Origin: Legionella saoudiensis
Lineage (GTDB): Bacteria > Pseudomonadota > Gammaproteobacteria > Legionellales > Legionellaceae
Assembly: GCF_001465875.1 (NCBI RefSeq)
Contig: NZ_LN901324.1
Span: 434,001 to 498,000 of the forward strand
DNA: 64,000 nucleotides
Direction: 5' to 3'
Position 1 is the stretch's first letter. Each line of letters starts with the position of its first letter. This document shows positions 52,464-62,084 of the stretch, piece by piece. A model generated the notes under the pieces. The model ran no database searches. It was given only the letters and a program-made list of their open reading frames with translations, and was not told the origin of the DNA. Position numbers and translations under genes: made by a program.

Positions 52464-53663
52464 ATGAATAAAAAAGAACTTCCTGATGAATATGGGCACT
52501 TTGGTCCCTATGGTGGCATTTTTGTTGCCGACACATTGATGCATGCTTTGCACGAGTTAGAACAAGCTTATAATAAATACCGCCATGATCCTGACTTTTT
52601 GGCCGAATTAAGTCGCGAATTAAGCTATTTTGTGGGACGTCCAAGCCCGCTTTATCACGCAGAGCGTTTAAGTCAGCTCATTGGAGGAGCACAAATTTAT
52701 CTTAAGCGTGAAGACTTGAACCACACCGGTGCCCATAAAGTAAATAATACAGTAGGCCAGGCTTTGCTGGCAAAGCGCATGGGTAAAACACGAATTATTG
52801 CTGAAACTGGGGCGGGCCAGCATGGCGTTGCTTCAGCAACAGTTGCTGCTAAGTTAGGCTTTGAGTGTGTGGTTTATATGGGGGCGGAAGATATAAAACG
52901 CCAAGCAACCAATGTTTATCGGATGAAGTTGTTGGGTGCTGAGGTGGTACCTGTAACCGCTGGTTCCAGAACCTTAAAAGATGCATTGAATGAAGCCATG
53001 CGTGATTGGGTTAGTCATATTGATGATACCTTCTATATTATTGGAACAGTAGCAGGTCCTCATCCATACCCTCAGATTGTACGCGATTTTCAGACAGTTA
53101 TCGGTACGGAAGCTCGCGCGCAATTCTTAGAAGAAAAAGGGCGGTTACCCGATGCTTTAGTGGCATGTATTGGCGGCGGCTCTAATGCAATTGGCTTATT
53201 CCACCCGTTCCTAAATGATGACTCCGTAGCTATTTATGGCGTAGAGGCTGGTGGTAAAGGCTTGGAAAGTGGCGAGCATTCTGCCTCATTGATTGCTGGG
53301 AAGCCTGGAGTATTACATGGTAATCGCACTTATTTACTTTGCGATGAGCATGGACAAATTCAAGATACACATTCAATTTCTGCGGGCCTTGATTATCCCG
53401 GCGTGGGGCCTGAGCATGCTTATTTAAAAGATACTGGGCGAGTGACATATGAAGCCATTAATGATGACGAAGCCTTAGATACATTTCGCACCTTGACTCG
53501 CGTTGAGGGAATTATGCCCGCATTAGAGTCGAGCCATGCGGTTGCCTATGCGATGAAATTAGCAAAAACAATGGACAAGAACCAAAACATTATCGTGAAT
53601 TTATCCGGTCGTGGTGATAAAGACATGCATACTGTTGCAAGTATTGATGGGATTAGCGTATGA
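52464..53663 (+). CDS. trpB: Tryptophan synthase beta subunit
   Basis: 399 residues. PLP lysine Lys92 in [10 protein letters not shown], the phosphate loop [10 protein letters not shown], and the KREDLNHTG and [11 protein letters not shown] motifs are intact. It condenses indole with serine. It follows trpF after 52 bases with its own AATGAGG site and overlaps trpA by four bases. Confidence 0.97.
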   Translation: MNKKELPDEYGHFGPYGGIFVADTLMHALHELEQAYNKYRHDPDFLAELSRELSYFVGRPSPLYHAERLSQLIGGAQIYLKREDLNHTGAHKVNNTVGQALLAKRMGKTRIIAETGAGQHGVASATVAAKLGFECVVYMGAEDIKRQATNVYRMKLLGAEVVPVTAGSRTLKDALNEAMRDWVSHIDDTFYIIGTVAGPHPYPQIVRDFQTVIGTEARAQFLEEKGRLPDALVACIGGGSNAIGLFHPFLNDDSVAIYGVEAGGKGLESGEHSASLIAGKPGVLHGNRTYLLCDEHGQIQDTHSISAGLDYPGVGPEHAYLKDTGRVTYEAINDDEALDTFRTLTRVEGIMPALESSHAVAYAMKLAKTMDKNQNIIVNLSGRGDKDMHTVASIDGISV

Positions 53664-54466
53664 ACCGAATAGACAAAGTTTTAGCTAAGATACAAGCCAA
53701 TGGAAAAAAAATGCTGAGCCCTTATATTACGGCTGGTGATCCTTATCCTGAGATAACCGTAAAGTTAATGCATGAATTGGTAAGGGCAGGGGCTGATATT
53801 TTAGAAATTGGAATCCCTTTCTCTGACCCTATGGCCGAGGGAGTTGTAATTCAGCAAGCTATGGAACGTGCTTTAGCACATCAAGTGTATACTAAAGATG
53901 TATTGCATATGGTTAGCGAGTTTCGCCAACAAGACCAAGAAACGCCAATTGTGATCATGGGTTATTTAAACCCCATTGAACAATATGGCTATGAATTGTT
54001 TGCTAAGCACGCAACTGAAGCAGGGGTTGATGGTACGATTTTAGTAGATTTACCACCTGAAGAAAGTGCAGATGTTAATTCTATTTGGAAACAGCATGGC
54101 TTATATAGTATTTTTCTTTGCTCACCCACAACAACCGATGAGCGCATGGCGTTAATTCAACAGCATGCTCAAGGATATTTATACTATGTTTCTTTAAAAG
54201 GGGTAACCGGTTCGAGTAGTCTTGATACCTCCTCATTAAAGAACCAATACCAGCTACGTAAGGCACAAGTAAATTTACCCTTGATGGTTGGCTTTGGTAT
54301 AAAAACTCCGGAGATGGCAGCAGAAGTTGCTCGCTTTGCGGATGGTGTTATTGTTGGAGCTGCTTTGATTAATCAGATTTTAGAGGCATATCAGGCAAAA
54401 CATGATATGCTGCAAGCCGGAGCGAACTTAATTCATTCCATGCGCTGTGCGATGGATGAGCGATAA
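53660..54466 (+). CDS. trpA: Tryptophan synthase alpha subunit (unusual active-site Glu60)
   Basis: 268 residues. Catalytic Glu49 is present ([11 protein letters not shown]), but the second catalytic acid, Asp60 in E. coli, is Glu60 here, in [11 protein letters not shown] where SDPLADGPVIQ is normal. The later glycine loop and KGVTGSS (phosphate site) are conserved. It cleaves indole-glycerol phosphate to indole that channels to TrpB. It starts within the trpB stop. Confidence 0.95.
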   Translation: MNRIDKVLAKIQANGKKMLSPYITAGDPYPEITVKLMHELVRAGADILEIGIPFSDPMAEGVVIQQAMERALAHQVYTKDVLHMVSEFRQQDQETPIVIMGYLNPIEQYGYELFAKHATEAGVDGTILVDLPPEESADVNSIWKQHGLYSIFLCSPTTTDERMALIQQHAQGYLYYVSLKGVTGSSSLDTSSLKNQYQLRKAQVNLPLMVGFGIKTPEMAAEVARFADGVIVGAALINQILEAYQAKHDMLQAGANLIHSMRCAMDER

Positions 54467-54666
54467 TTATTTCAGGTTGGCTGACGAGGCTACCATGATC
54501 ATCGAAGAAGGTCATCCTGCCGTTGGTGGGAAGTTATTTCTTGATGTGGAGTACCACATGTTAAGATAGCTTCCGCCTTCGCGGTAATGACAAATCTTTT
54601 TGATGATATTGATTGCGCCAACCTATTAAACAACTAGCAATTTTAATATAACGATCAGACGATCAT

Positions 54667-56343
54667 ATGGAAACGATGGAAAAACCGATGACAGAATTAA
54701 CCGAAAAACGAGCACATTTTATCAGACAATTGATTACTGATGAGCTAGCTAGCGGCAAACATAAATCATTAGTGACGCGCTTCCCGCCGGAGCCTAATGG
54801 TTACTTGCACGTAGGTCATGCCAAATCCATTTGTCTTAATTTTGGTTTAGCACAAGAGTTTGGTGGTATCTGTTATCTGCGATTTGACGATACGAATCCC
54901 ATCAAGGAAGAAGATGAATATGTTCATGCCATTATTGATGATGTGCGTTGGTTAGGCTTCGAATGGTGTGATATGACCCATTCGTCTGACTATTATCATG
55001 AGCTTTATGAATACGCCGTATTATTAATTAAAAATAATTTAGCTTATGTTGACAGTTTAAGCATGGAAGAAATTCGTGCTTATCGTGGAACCTTGCAAGA
55101 GCCAGGACGGGAAAGCCCATACCGTAACCGTCCTATAGAAGAAAGCCTGGATTTGTTTACCCGTATGAAAGCTGGCGAATTTGCTGATGGTACGCATGTA
55201 TTAAGAGCAAAAATTGATATGCAATCGGGTAACATTAATATGCGCGATCCGGTCCTATATCGTATTCGTCACGCACATCACCAACGTACAGGCGATGAAT
55301 GGTGCATTTACCCAATGTATGATTATGCACATCCTATTTCAGATGCCTTAGAAAAAATTACTCATTCTTTATGTACTCTGGAGTTTCAGGATCACCGGCC
55401 ATTGTATGATTGGCTTATTGATAATTTACCTGTGCCTGCAAAGCCAGTACAAACAGAGTTTGCTCGTTTGAATTTATCGCATACGGTGACTTCTAAACGT
55501 AAGCTACGCGAGTTGGTAGAAAAAAATGCGGTTTCAGGTTGGGATGACCCCCGTATGCCAACATTACGTGGTATGCGTAAGCGAGGATATCCGCCCGCAG
55601 CGATCCGTCAATTTTGTGAAATGATCGGTATTTCACGTAGTGATTCAGTAATTGATATGTCTTTGTTGGAAGAATGTGTTCGCGCTGAGTTAAACCGAAC
55701 CGCGAAGCGTGCCTTATGCGTTATGGATCCTTTAAAAGTAGTCATTGAAAACTATCCTGAAGGAAAAGTTGAGCAACTTAACGCATCATATAATCCACAA
55801 GATCCTGAAGCGGGACGACGCGAACTTCCATTTACAAGGGAAATTTATATTGAGCGCTCTGACTTTATGGAGGATCCTCCTAAGAAATTCTTCCGTTTAT
55901 CGCCAGGTGCTGAAGTACGCTTACGTCATGCTTATGTGATTAAGTGTCATGAGGTAATTCATAACGAACAGGGCGAAGTAGTTGAGCTACGTTGTACTTA
56001 TGATGAAAACACTTTAGGAAAAAATCCTGAAGATAGAAAAGTCAAGGGTGTAATTCATTGGGTATCAAGCGAGCATGCTTATCCAGTAACAATCCTGCAA
56101 TATGATCGCTTGTTTACAGATGCGAATCCTGCCCGTGAAGAGGATTTTTTCCAATTTTTAAATCATGATTCATTACAAACAATGCAAGGTCTTTGCGAAC
56201 CTTCCTTAGCCAACCAGCCAGTAGGTGAAGTATTCCAATTTGAACGATTGGGTTATTATTGCGTTAATGAAGAAAAAGACGGGCGCGTAAGTGCCTTTCA
56301 TCGCGTGGTTGATTTGAAAGATACCTGGGGAAAAGTAAGCTAA
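54667..56343 (+). CDS. glnS: Glutaminyl-tRNA synthetase
   Basis: 558 residues. Class I motifs: RFPPEPNGYLHVGHAKS (HVGH of the HIGH motif), FDDTNPIKEEDEYV, and VTSKRKL (MSK-type loop). The C-terminal beta-barrel anticodon domains include YPEGKVEQL and TVTILQYDRLFT-like VTILQYDRLF. The GlnRS-type presence means direct glutamine charging. The 200-base gap before it has a degenerate copy of the CGTCATTGCG repeat (about 54570-54590). It precedes cysS by nine bases. Confidence 0.96.
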   Translation: METMEKPMTELTEKRAHFIRQLITDELASGKHKSLVTRFPPEPNGYLHVGHAKSICLNFGLAQEFGGICYLRFDDTNPIKEEDEYVHAIIDDVRWLGFEWCDMTHSSDYYHELYEYAVLLIKNNLAYVDSLSMEEIRAYRGTLQEPGRESPYRNRPIEESLDLFTRMKAGEFADGTHVLRAKIDMQSGNINMRDPVLYRIRHAHHQRTGDEWCIYPMYDYAHPISDALEKITHSLCTLEFQDHRPLYDWLIDNLPVPAKPVQTEFARLNLSHTVTSKRKLRELVEKNAVSGWDDPRMPTLRGMRKRGYPPAAIRQFCEMIGISRSDSVIDMSLLEECVRAELNRTAKRALCVMDPLKVVIENYPEGKVEQLNASYNPQDPEAGRRELPFTREIYIERSDFMEDPPKKFFRLSPGAEVRLRHAYVIKCHEVIHNEQGEVVELRCTYDENTLGKNPEDRKVKGVIHWVSSEHAYPVTILQYDRLFTDANPAREEDFFQFLNHDSLQTMQGLCEPSLANQPVGEVFQFERLGYYCVNEEKDGRVSAFHRVVDLKDTWGKVS

Positions 56344-56352
56344 GGGGCAGCA

Positions 56353-57720
56353 ATGTTACATTTATTTAATTCGCTAACTAGAACAAAAGAGCCGTTTGTC
56401 TCCATAAATCCAGGAAAAATTGGGATGTATGTATGTGGCATTACTGTTTATGACCACTGTCATTTAGGCCATGCACGCTCTATGGTGTCTTTTGATGTGA
56501 TTGTGCGTTATCTGCGTTCTCAAGGCTATGATGTTACCTTTGTACGTAATATTACTGACATTGATGACAAAATTATTGCGCGTGCTAATGAACGAGGTAT
56601 TCCTATTGATGAATTAACCGCGCATTACATTGCGGCAATGCATGAAGACATGCAGGCTTTAAATATTTTGCCACCTGATTATGAGCCAAGAGCAACAGAC
56701 CATATTGCTACGATTATTCGTTTAATAGAGCGTTTACTGGCAAAAGGTAATGCTTATGTGAGTGATAATGGTGATGTGTGCTACCAAGTAGATACTTTTG
56801 CTGATTACGGTAAATTATCACATAAAGATTTGGATGGTTTGATGTCTGGTGCACGTATTGAGGTAGTAAAAGAAAAACGTTCGCCACTTGATTTTGTATT
56901 GTGGAAAAAGGCCAAAGAAGGGGAGCCTAGTTGGCCTTCACCTTGGGGTGAAGGGCGTCCTGGATGGCATATTGAATGTTCGGCTATGGCGATGGAAGAG
57001 CTTGGAGAGCAATTTGATATTCATGGTGGTGGTTTAGATTTACAATTTCCGCATCATGAAAATGAAATTGCTCAAAGTGAAGCAGCGACTTGCAAGCCAT
57101 TTGCTAATTATTGGATGCATGTTGGTATGCTGCAGGTAAATAATGAGAAAATGTCTAAGTCATTAGGTAATTTTTTCACAATTGCTGATGTATTGAATGA
57201 GCATCATCCTGAGGTCGTGCGTTATTTTCTGTTAAGTAGCCACTATCGGAGCTCATTAAATTACTCGGAAGAAAATTTAGTCAATGCTAAAAAAGCGTTG
57301 ACTCGTCTATATCAAACAATGAAAGATGTAACTATTTCTAGTGATAGCGAGTTAGACGAGCATTGGATAGCGGAGTTTAATAAGGCAATGAATGATGATT
57401 TTAATACACCCGTTGCTTTATCTGTTTTATTCCAATTAAGTCATGAAGTGAATAAAAACGCTAATCCTGTTTTAGCCGCAACGCTAAAGCATCTTGCTGA
57501 GGTAATGGGTTTATTACAATCCAACGCGTCCGACTTCTTGCAAGCAGGTCTTGCGGATGATGACAAGGCCAAAATCGAGCAGTTAATTACCGAACGATTA
57601 CAAGCAAGAGCAGATCGCAATTGGGAACGCGCTGATCAAATCCGCGCCGAATTACTCGCGCAAGGAATTGAATTGGAAGACGGCCCAAAAGGAACTACGT
57701 GGCGTAAGTTGGTTAAATAA
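56353..57720 (+). CDS. cysS: Cysteinyl-tRNA synthetase
   Basis: 455 residues. Cys28 ([17 protein letters not shown]) is a zinc ligand and HLGH (37-40) the HIGH motif; GWHIECSAM and [12 protein letters not shown] provide the other zinc residues; KMSKSLGN is present. The C-terminal DALR domain ends with [21 protein letters not shown]. Probably co-transcribed with glnS. Confidence 0.97.
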   Translation: MLHLFNSLTRTKEPFVSINPGKIGMYVCGITVYDHCHLGHARSMVSFDVIVRYLRSQGYDVTFVRNITDIDDKIIARANERGIPIDELTAHYIAAMHEDMQALNILPPDYEPRATDHIATIIRLIERLLAKGNAYVSDNGDVCYQVDTFADYGKLSHKDLDGLMSGARIEVVKEKRSPLDFVLWKKAKEGEPSWPSPWGEGRPGWHIECSAMAMEELGEQFDIHGGGLDLQFPHHENEIAQSEAATCKPFANYWMHVGMLQVNNEKMSKSLGNFFTIADVLNEHHPEVVRYFLLSSHYRSSLNYSEENLVNAKKALTRLYQTMKDVTISSDSELDEHWIAEFNKAMNDDFNTPVALSVLFQLSHEVNKNANPVLAATLKHLAEVMGLLQSNASDFLQAGLADDDKAKIEQLITERLQARADRNWERADQIRAELLAQGIELEDGPKGTTWRKLVK

Positions 57721-57742
57721 AACAGGAAGTTTCATGCCTCAA

Positions 57743-57770
57743 CCCGTATTACGACCTTGTCTAATACGGG
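57743..57770. repeat. TAGCCCGTATTA hairpin, copy 3
   Basis: CCCGTATTA (57743-57751), 10-base loop, TAATACGGG (57762-57770), between the convergent cysS and lspE. Its reverse complement aligns with copy 4 at 62045, including the loop (GACAAGGTCG against GACGCCAGTCG). Confidence 0.8.
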
Positions 57771-57837
57771 CTACGGTTTCGAGTATAGTGGTAATTTGCG
57801 TTGAACGTATTAGAAGTTGTAATAAGTTCACATATTG

Positions 57838-59325
57838 TTAATTCTGAGTGGTCACCCGAAGCACTTCAGCTAAAGAGGTGTCTCCTGCAAGGACCCGCTT
57901 AAAACCATCATCACGGATACTCGGCATAGTAGGTCTTAAATATTCTTCCATCAGCTGTAAATTTTCATTCCGATGAATCATGCCTCTTAAGGTATCATCA
58001 ATGGTAATCAATTCATAAATACTTGTCCGGCCCCTATATCCCAAGTGATTACACAAATCACAACCTTTAGGTTCACACACCTTAGATAAATCCGCATCAG
58101 GGGCAAGGTTCATCAGCTCTTTTTCATCGTCTCTTAACTGGTGCGGGGTTTTACAATGAGGGCAAAGCTTACGGACCAGGCGTTGGGCAATCAAGCCAAC
58201 GATACTTGATGATAAAAGAAAGGATTCTACGCCCATATCACGTAAACGTGTTAACGCACCCAATGCGCTATTCGTATGTAAGGTGGAAAGCACCAAGTGT
58301 CCTGTTAAGCTCGCCTGTACCGCAATTTCTGCCGTTTCCAGGTCACGAATTTCTCCAATCATTACCACATCGGGGTCTTGACGTAAAATCGCTCGTAAGC
58401 CCTTAGCAAAGGTCATCTGAACTTTAGTATTAACTTGCGTTTGACCTATCCCTTCCAAGTCATACTCAATAGGGTCTTCAATAGTTAAAATATTTCGAGT
58501 AACCTCGTTTAGCTCCGTAAGCATCGCATACAAGGAAGTTGTTTTTCCCGAGCCCGTAGGGCCGGTAACTAAAATAATTCCATGAGGTTCGGCAATTAAT
58601 TGACGAATCGTTACTAAAGCTGGGGCAGGCATACCCAAAAGATTCAAATCCAATTGTGCCGCTTGCTTATCTAAAATCCGCAATACCACCCGTTCACCGT
58701 GATTTGAGGGAAGGGTGGATACACGCACGTCAATATTGTGCCCACCAATACGCAGCGAAATACGTCCATCTTGAGGTATACGCTTTTCAGCGATATCAAG
58801 CTTTGCCATTACTTTAACGCGAGAAATTACTAAAGGGGCGATGGCACGTTGGATTTCTAATACTTCATGCAATACACCATCAATACGATTGCGAACTAAT
58901 ACGCGATCTTCATAAGTTTCAATATGAATATCTGATGCTTTTTGTTTTATTGCTTGCGTAAATAAAGCATTAAGTAAACGAATGATGGGCGCATCATCCT
59001 GATTTTCTAATAAATCTTCACTGACTGGAAGCTGGCTTGCTAATAAAGAAAGATCCATATCTTCTTCCATTCCACCAGCAGCCTCTAAAATAGATGATTT
59101 AGATTGATAAGTATTTGCCAGGTGCTGTTGAAAAGCAGATTCATCGACCTGTTTTAATGACAACTCACACTGCAGCAGCCGCTTCACTTCGGCAAGCGAT
59201 TGCAGAGAGACATTAGGTAAGTGGTAAATAACTGCTTTACCATCAACCAACTCACTCCCTACAACAATCCCATGGTTTTTAGCAAAACTGTAAGGAATTT
59301 TAAGGGATCTTTCTTCAGTATCCAT
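57838..59325 (-). CDS. lspE: Type II secretion ATPase GspE (LspE)
   Basis: 495 residues. An N-terminal GspE domain (1-110) is followed by the ATPase core: Walker A GPTGSGKTTS (255-264), Asp box ILTIEDPIEYDLEGIGQTQVN, Walker B LRAILRQDPDVVMIGEIRD and a His box HLVLSTLHTNSA. The four-cysteine zinc element is CPHC about 35 residues before CEPKGCDLC. It powers pseudopilus assembly for exoprotein secretion. It follows lspD by three bases, the lspDE order typical of Legionella. Confidence 0.96.
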   Translation of the reverse strand: MDTEERSLKIPYSFAKNHGIVVGSELVDGKAVIYHLPNVSLQSLAEVKRLLQCELSLKQVDESAFQQHLANTYQSKSSILEAAGGMEEDMDLSLLASQLPVSEDLLENQDDAPIIRLLNALFTQAIKQKASDIHIETYEDRVLVRNRIDGVLHEVLEIQRAIAPLVISRVKVMAKLDIAEKRIPQDGRISLRIGGHNIDVRVSTLPSNHGERVVLRILDKQAAQLDLNLLGMPAPALVTIRQLIAEPHGIILVTGPTGSGKTTSLYAMLTELNEVTRNILTIEDPIEYDLEGIGQTQVNTKVQMTFAKGLRAILRQDPDVVMIGEIRDLETAEIAVQASLTGHLVLSTLHTNSALGALTRLRDMGVESFLLSSSIVGLIAQRLVRKLCPHCKTPHQLRDDEKELMNLAPDADLSKVCEPKGCDLCNHLGYRGRTSIYELITIDDTLRGMIHRNENLQLMEEYLRPTMPSIRDDGFKRVLAGDTSLAEVLRVTTQN

Positions 59326-59328
59326 AGC

Positions 59329-61677
59329 TTACTTAGTCACTAATAAGGGTGGACGGCTGAAAGGCCGAGGCAAATCAGCTCGCTTCAATGCAGGCAACAC
59401 AGTCGAGTTATTACTTTGCAGATAAGCCTCTTCTGAGCGTAACCAATCTAATTGATACTGACGAGTATGGTTGTATCTCTGGTCCGTTGCATTTACCGTA
59501 TCACGTTCATTACGTAGAATAATGGGCTTAATAAACACCATCAGCACTCGTTTATCACGGGTGTGGATACTGCGTTTAAATAATCTGCCAACACCGGGGA
59601 TATCGCCGAGAATAGGAATACGATTATTATCGCTGCTTAAGCTATCCTGCGTAAGTCCGCCCAAGACAACCACATTACCACTTTCAACATGCACTGAAGT
59701 CACAATACTACTGATCCTAAAAGTTGGTATGGTGGATGTTTCTGCAACTACGGGTGGGTCTAAAGTATCATTTCCTTGGTCAATTTGCATTTGAATGCCA
59801 TTGCCACGAGTTATTTGAGGCCGTACATAAAGATGTAAGGCAACATTAACCCGATCGAAGGTAGTAAACGGGCTTGATACTGGGGCAGTACCATTGGCAT
59901 TGTTTGGATAGTTAGATGAAGCAACAGAAACCTGCTTACCTACAAGAATTTTAGCTTGGCGATTATCCAGAACGACAACAGAAGGGGTGGATAGAATATT
60001 CGCTTTATGCGCGCGCGCCAGAGCATAAATTTGCGCTTGGAAATCGTCAATACGAGCTTGGCTATTAATAATAGCAAAACCATTTCTAAAGCCGCTAGGT
60101 TTGCCCGTTTGCTGGTCCGTACCCCATTCAATACCTAAATCATTCGCATCCTCTTGGTTAATTTCAGCAACCAAGGCCTCAATTAGTAATTGCGCGGGTT
60201 TAATATCTAATTGTGAAATCACTCGTTTTAAAACGCGAATAACAGAAGAAGGGGCATTAAGAATAATGGAATTAGTATTTGGCTCTCCAATAATTTGTAC
60301 TGATGGTTTAGTAGAGCCTTCATTTTGGGTGCTGGCTGAAGATGTATTTGCTGTCGCTGATGATGCAGTTAAGCCAGAAGCCATATTATTGTTATTTGAG
60401 CTCATTTGGCTATTTTGATTATTTGCCAAATTTGAAGCAGGATTTGTACTATCTAAGGCAGGTCTGGTAATGGTACCAATTGTTGTACCGACATTCCCAC
60501 TAAAATTTGCTTGAGCAATACCTGCAAGAATAGGGACTAGATCTTCCGCACGCATATAATTGAGATACACTACTTGAGTATTGCTATTCAAACCGGCTGA
60601 ACTTTCCCGGTCTAGCTTTAAAATAAGCATTCTCAGACGTATTCTATCTGTTTTGGAGCCGCTGATTAAAAGAGAATTGGAGCGATCATCTGCGGAAATA
60701 GAAATTTGTGTCCGGCCTCCGGCCATATTTGGTTGAGCCTTTATCAAATCTTTCAGCGTTGTTGCGATATCCATCGCTAAAGAATGTCTTAATGGAACAA
60801 TGTCAATCCCGTTGGCAGTTGAGTTATCGACCTGCTTTATGATGTCGGCAAGGCTATTAATATTGTTTGCACGACCCGAAAGTATCAGCATATTAGAAGG
60901 GCCATAAGCAGACACGCTACTCCATTGTGGCATTAACGGTCTTAGAACCGGTACTAATTGCTCTGCTGGGACATAATGTACTGGAACTACAGCCACCATC
61001 ATGTCATCACCACGGGGAGGCGTTCTTATATCAGATGATTGAGTTTTCGCATCAATATTGGGAATAATTTTAATAATTTCGCCACTGGGTATTGCCGCAT
61101 ATCCAGAAACTTGCAGTACAGAAAGGAAAACTTGATACAGTTCATGGGCAGACATTGGGGTAGAAGATACTATGGAGATTTTTCCTTGCACTCTTGGATC
61201 AATTACAAAGTTTTTGCCCGTAACACGAGAAACCTCAGCAATCACTGCGCGAATATCGGCATTACGTAAATTCCACAATTGAGTATTTTCAGGCATGGTT
61301 TGTGCGGTATCTCCGCTATTCGCTGTAGTGTTTGCAGCAGCTAGGGACGATTGATTTTTGGGTGCCGCCTTATTATTGGTTGCGCTTATTTTTAGGGACA
61401 GCGTGCGCTGTAATTCTCTGGCTGTTGGATAATCACTAATTGGGCCAATTTGCACGAGATAGAGGCGTTTATCGGAGAGGTTTTTTATCTCTATGGGGGA
61501 ATCAACGAATTTGGATAATTGCTTTTTTCGTTGTTGCGCATCTTTTTCTAAATTAAAGGCGCCAGCCTGAAGAAAGAATGTTGTATTTCCATCCTTGGTA
61601 GTTGTTGAAATATTAATGTCATTCGCAAAAACAAATGTAGAACATAATATTAAAATTGTAAGTACTATCGAGCGCAT
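59329..61677 (-). CDS. lspD: Type II secretion secretin GspD (LspD) with N-terminal SPOR domain
   Basis: 782 residues. A signal peptide (1-18) leads to a SPOR-like segment (about 33-97, FFLQAGAFNLEKDAQQRKKQL to LVQIGPISDYPTARELQRTL), unusual for a secretin. Then come the N0 domain (LRNADIRAVIAEVSRVTGKNFV), N1-N3 repeats (IDIVPLRHSLAMDIATTLKDL, VVYLNYMRAEDLVPILAGI), a low-complexity Asn/Ser-rich linker (about 410-450), and the secretin core (ANILSTPSVVVLDNRQAKILVG, VVLGGLTQDS, VPGVGRLF-like IPGVGRLFKRS). It forms the outer-membrane channel for exoproteins. No pilotin-type S domain is evident at the C-terminus. Confidence 0.95.
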   Translation of the reverse strand: MRSIVLTILILCSTFVFANDINISTTTKDGNTTFFLQAGAFNLEKDAQQRKKQLSKFVDSPIEIKNLSDKRLYLVQIGPISDYPTARELQRTLSLKISATNNKAAPKNQSSLAAANTTANSGDTAQTMPENTQLWNLRNADIRAVIAEVSRVTGKNFVIDPRVQGKISIVSSTPMSAHELYQVFLSVLQVSGYAAIPSGEIIKIIPNIDAKTQSSDIRTPPRGDDMMVAVVPVHYVPAEQLVPVLRPLMPQWSSVSAYGPSNMLILSGRANNINSLADIIKQVDNSTANGIDIVPLRHSLAMDIATTLKDLIKAQPNMAGGRTQISISADDRSNSLLISGSKTDRIRLRMLILKLDRESSAGLNSNTQVVYLNYMRAEDLVPILAGIAQANFSGNVGTTIGTITRPALDSTNPASNLANNQNSQMSSNNNNMASGLTASSATANTSSASTQNEGSTKPSVQIIGEPNTNSIILNAPSSVIRVLKRVISQLDIKPAQLLIEALVAEINQEDANDLGIEWGTDQQTGKPSGFRNGFAIINSQARIDDFQAQIYALARAHKANILSTPSVVVLDNRQAKILVGKQVSVASSNYPNNANGTAPVSSPFTTFDRVNVALHLYVRPQITRGNGIQMQIDQGNDTLDPPVVAETSTIPTFRISSIVTSVHVESGNVVVLGGLTQDSLSSDNNRIPILGDIPGVGRLFKRSIHTRDKRVLMVFIKPIILRNERDTVNATDQRYNHTRQYQLDWLRSEEAYLQSNNSTVLPALKRADLPRPFSRPPLLVTK

Positions 61678-61782
61678 TGAAAAACCGCAAAATCCTAGAT
61701 AGTAACATGATATCTAAATTTAAAAACTTAACAACAGATTTTTTAAGATTTTAGGGGGATATAGTTGATTTATAAAGGAAAA

Positions 61783-61859
61783 TGGTGGCTATGGGTGGAC
61801 TCGAACCACCGACCTCAGCATTATGAGTGCCGCGCTCTAACCGGCTGAGCTACATAGCC
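61783..61859 (-). tRNA. tRNA-Met (CAT anticodon)
   Basis: The reverse complement folds into a full cloverleaf: acceptor GGCTATG/CATAGCC, D arm GCTC...GAGC, anticodon stem CGGCA/TGCTG with loop CTCATAA (anticodon CAT), T arm GGTGG TTCGAGT CCACC, discriminator A and encoded CCA, 77 nt. The sequence matches elongator tRNA-Met rather than the initiator or tRNA-Ile2 pattern. Confidence 0.95.
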
Positions 61860-62044
61860 ACGAGGACCGAGATTGTGTCCTTTTAGCGGGCATATGTCAA
61901 TACTTAAATTAATAAAAATAAGGTTTTTTTTAAAATAATTAATAACTTCATTGGTTTTGGTTATTATTTACTCAGAGGAAGGGCATATAGCGCATTGATG
62001 TTTGTGCCGCTTTGGGTGGAGAACTTATTGAGGGAGGTAGAGTA

Positions 62045-62079
62045 TAGCCCGTATTAGACGCCAGTCGTAATACGGGCTA
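62045..62079. repeat. TAGCCCGTATTA hairpin, copy 4
   Basis: TAGCCCGTATTA (62045-62056) and TAATACGGGCTA (62068-62079): a perfect 12-bp stem with loop GACGCCAGTCG, the best copy of the family, six bases past the degP stop on the minus strand. Confidence 0.85.
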
Positions 62080-62084
62080 CAGAT

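Larger units (their letters stand above)
61678..62084. other. Intergenic region lspD / tRNA / degP
   Basis: 407 bases containing the tRNA (61783-61859) and hairpin copy 4 (62045-62079). The rest is AT-rich DNA that must hold the lspDE promoter and probably the tRNA terminator. No other gene is seen. Confidence 0.7.
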
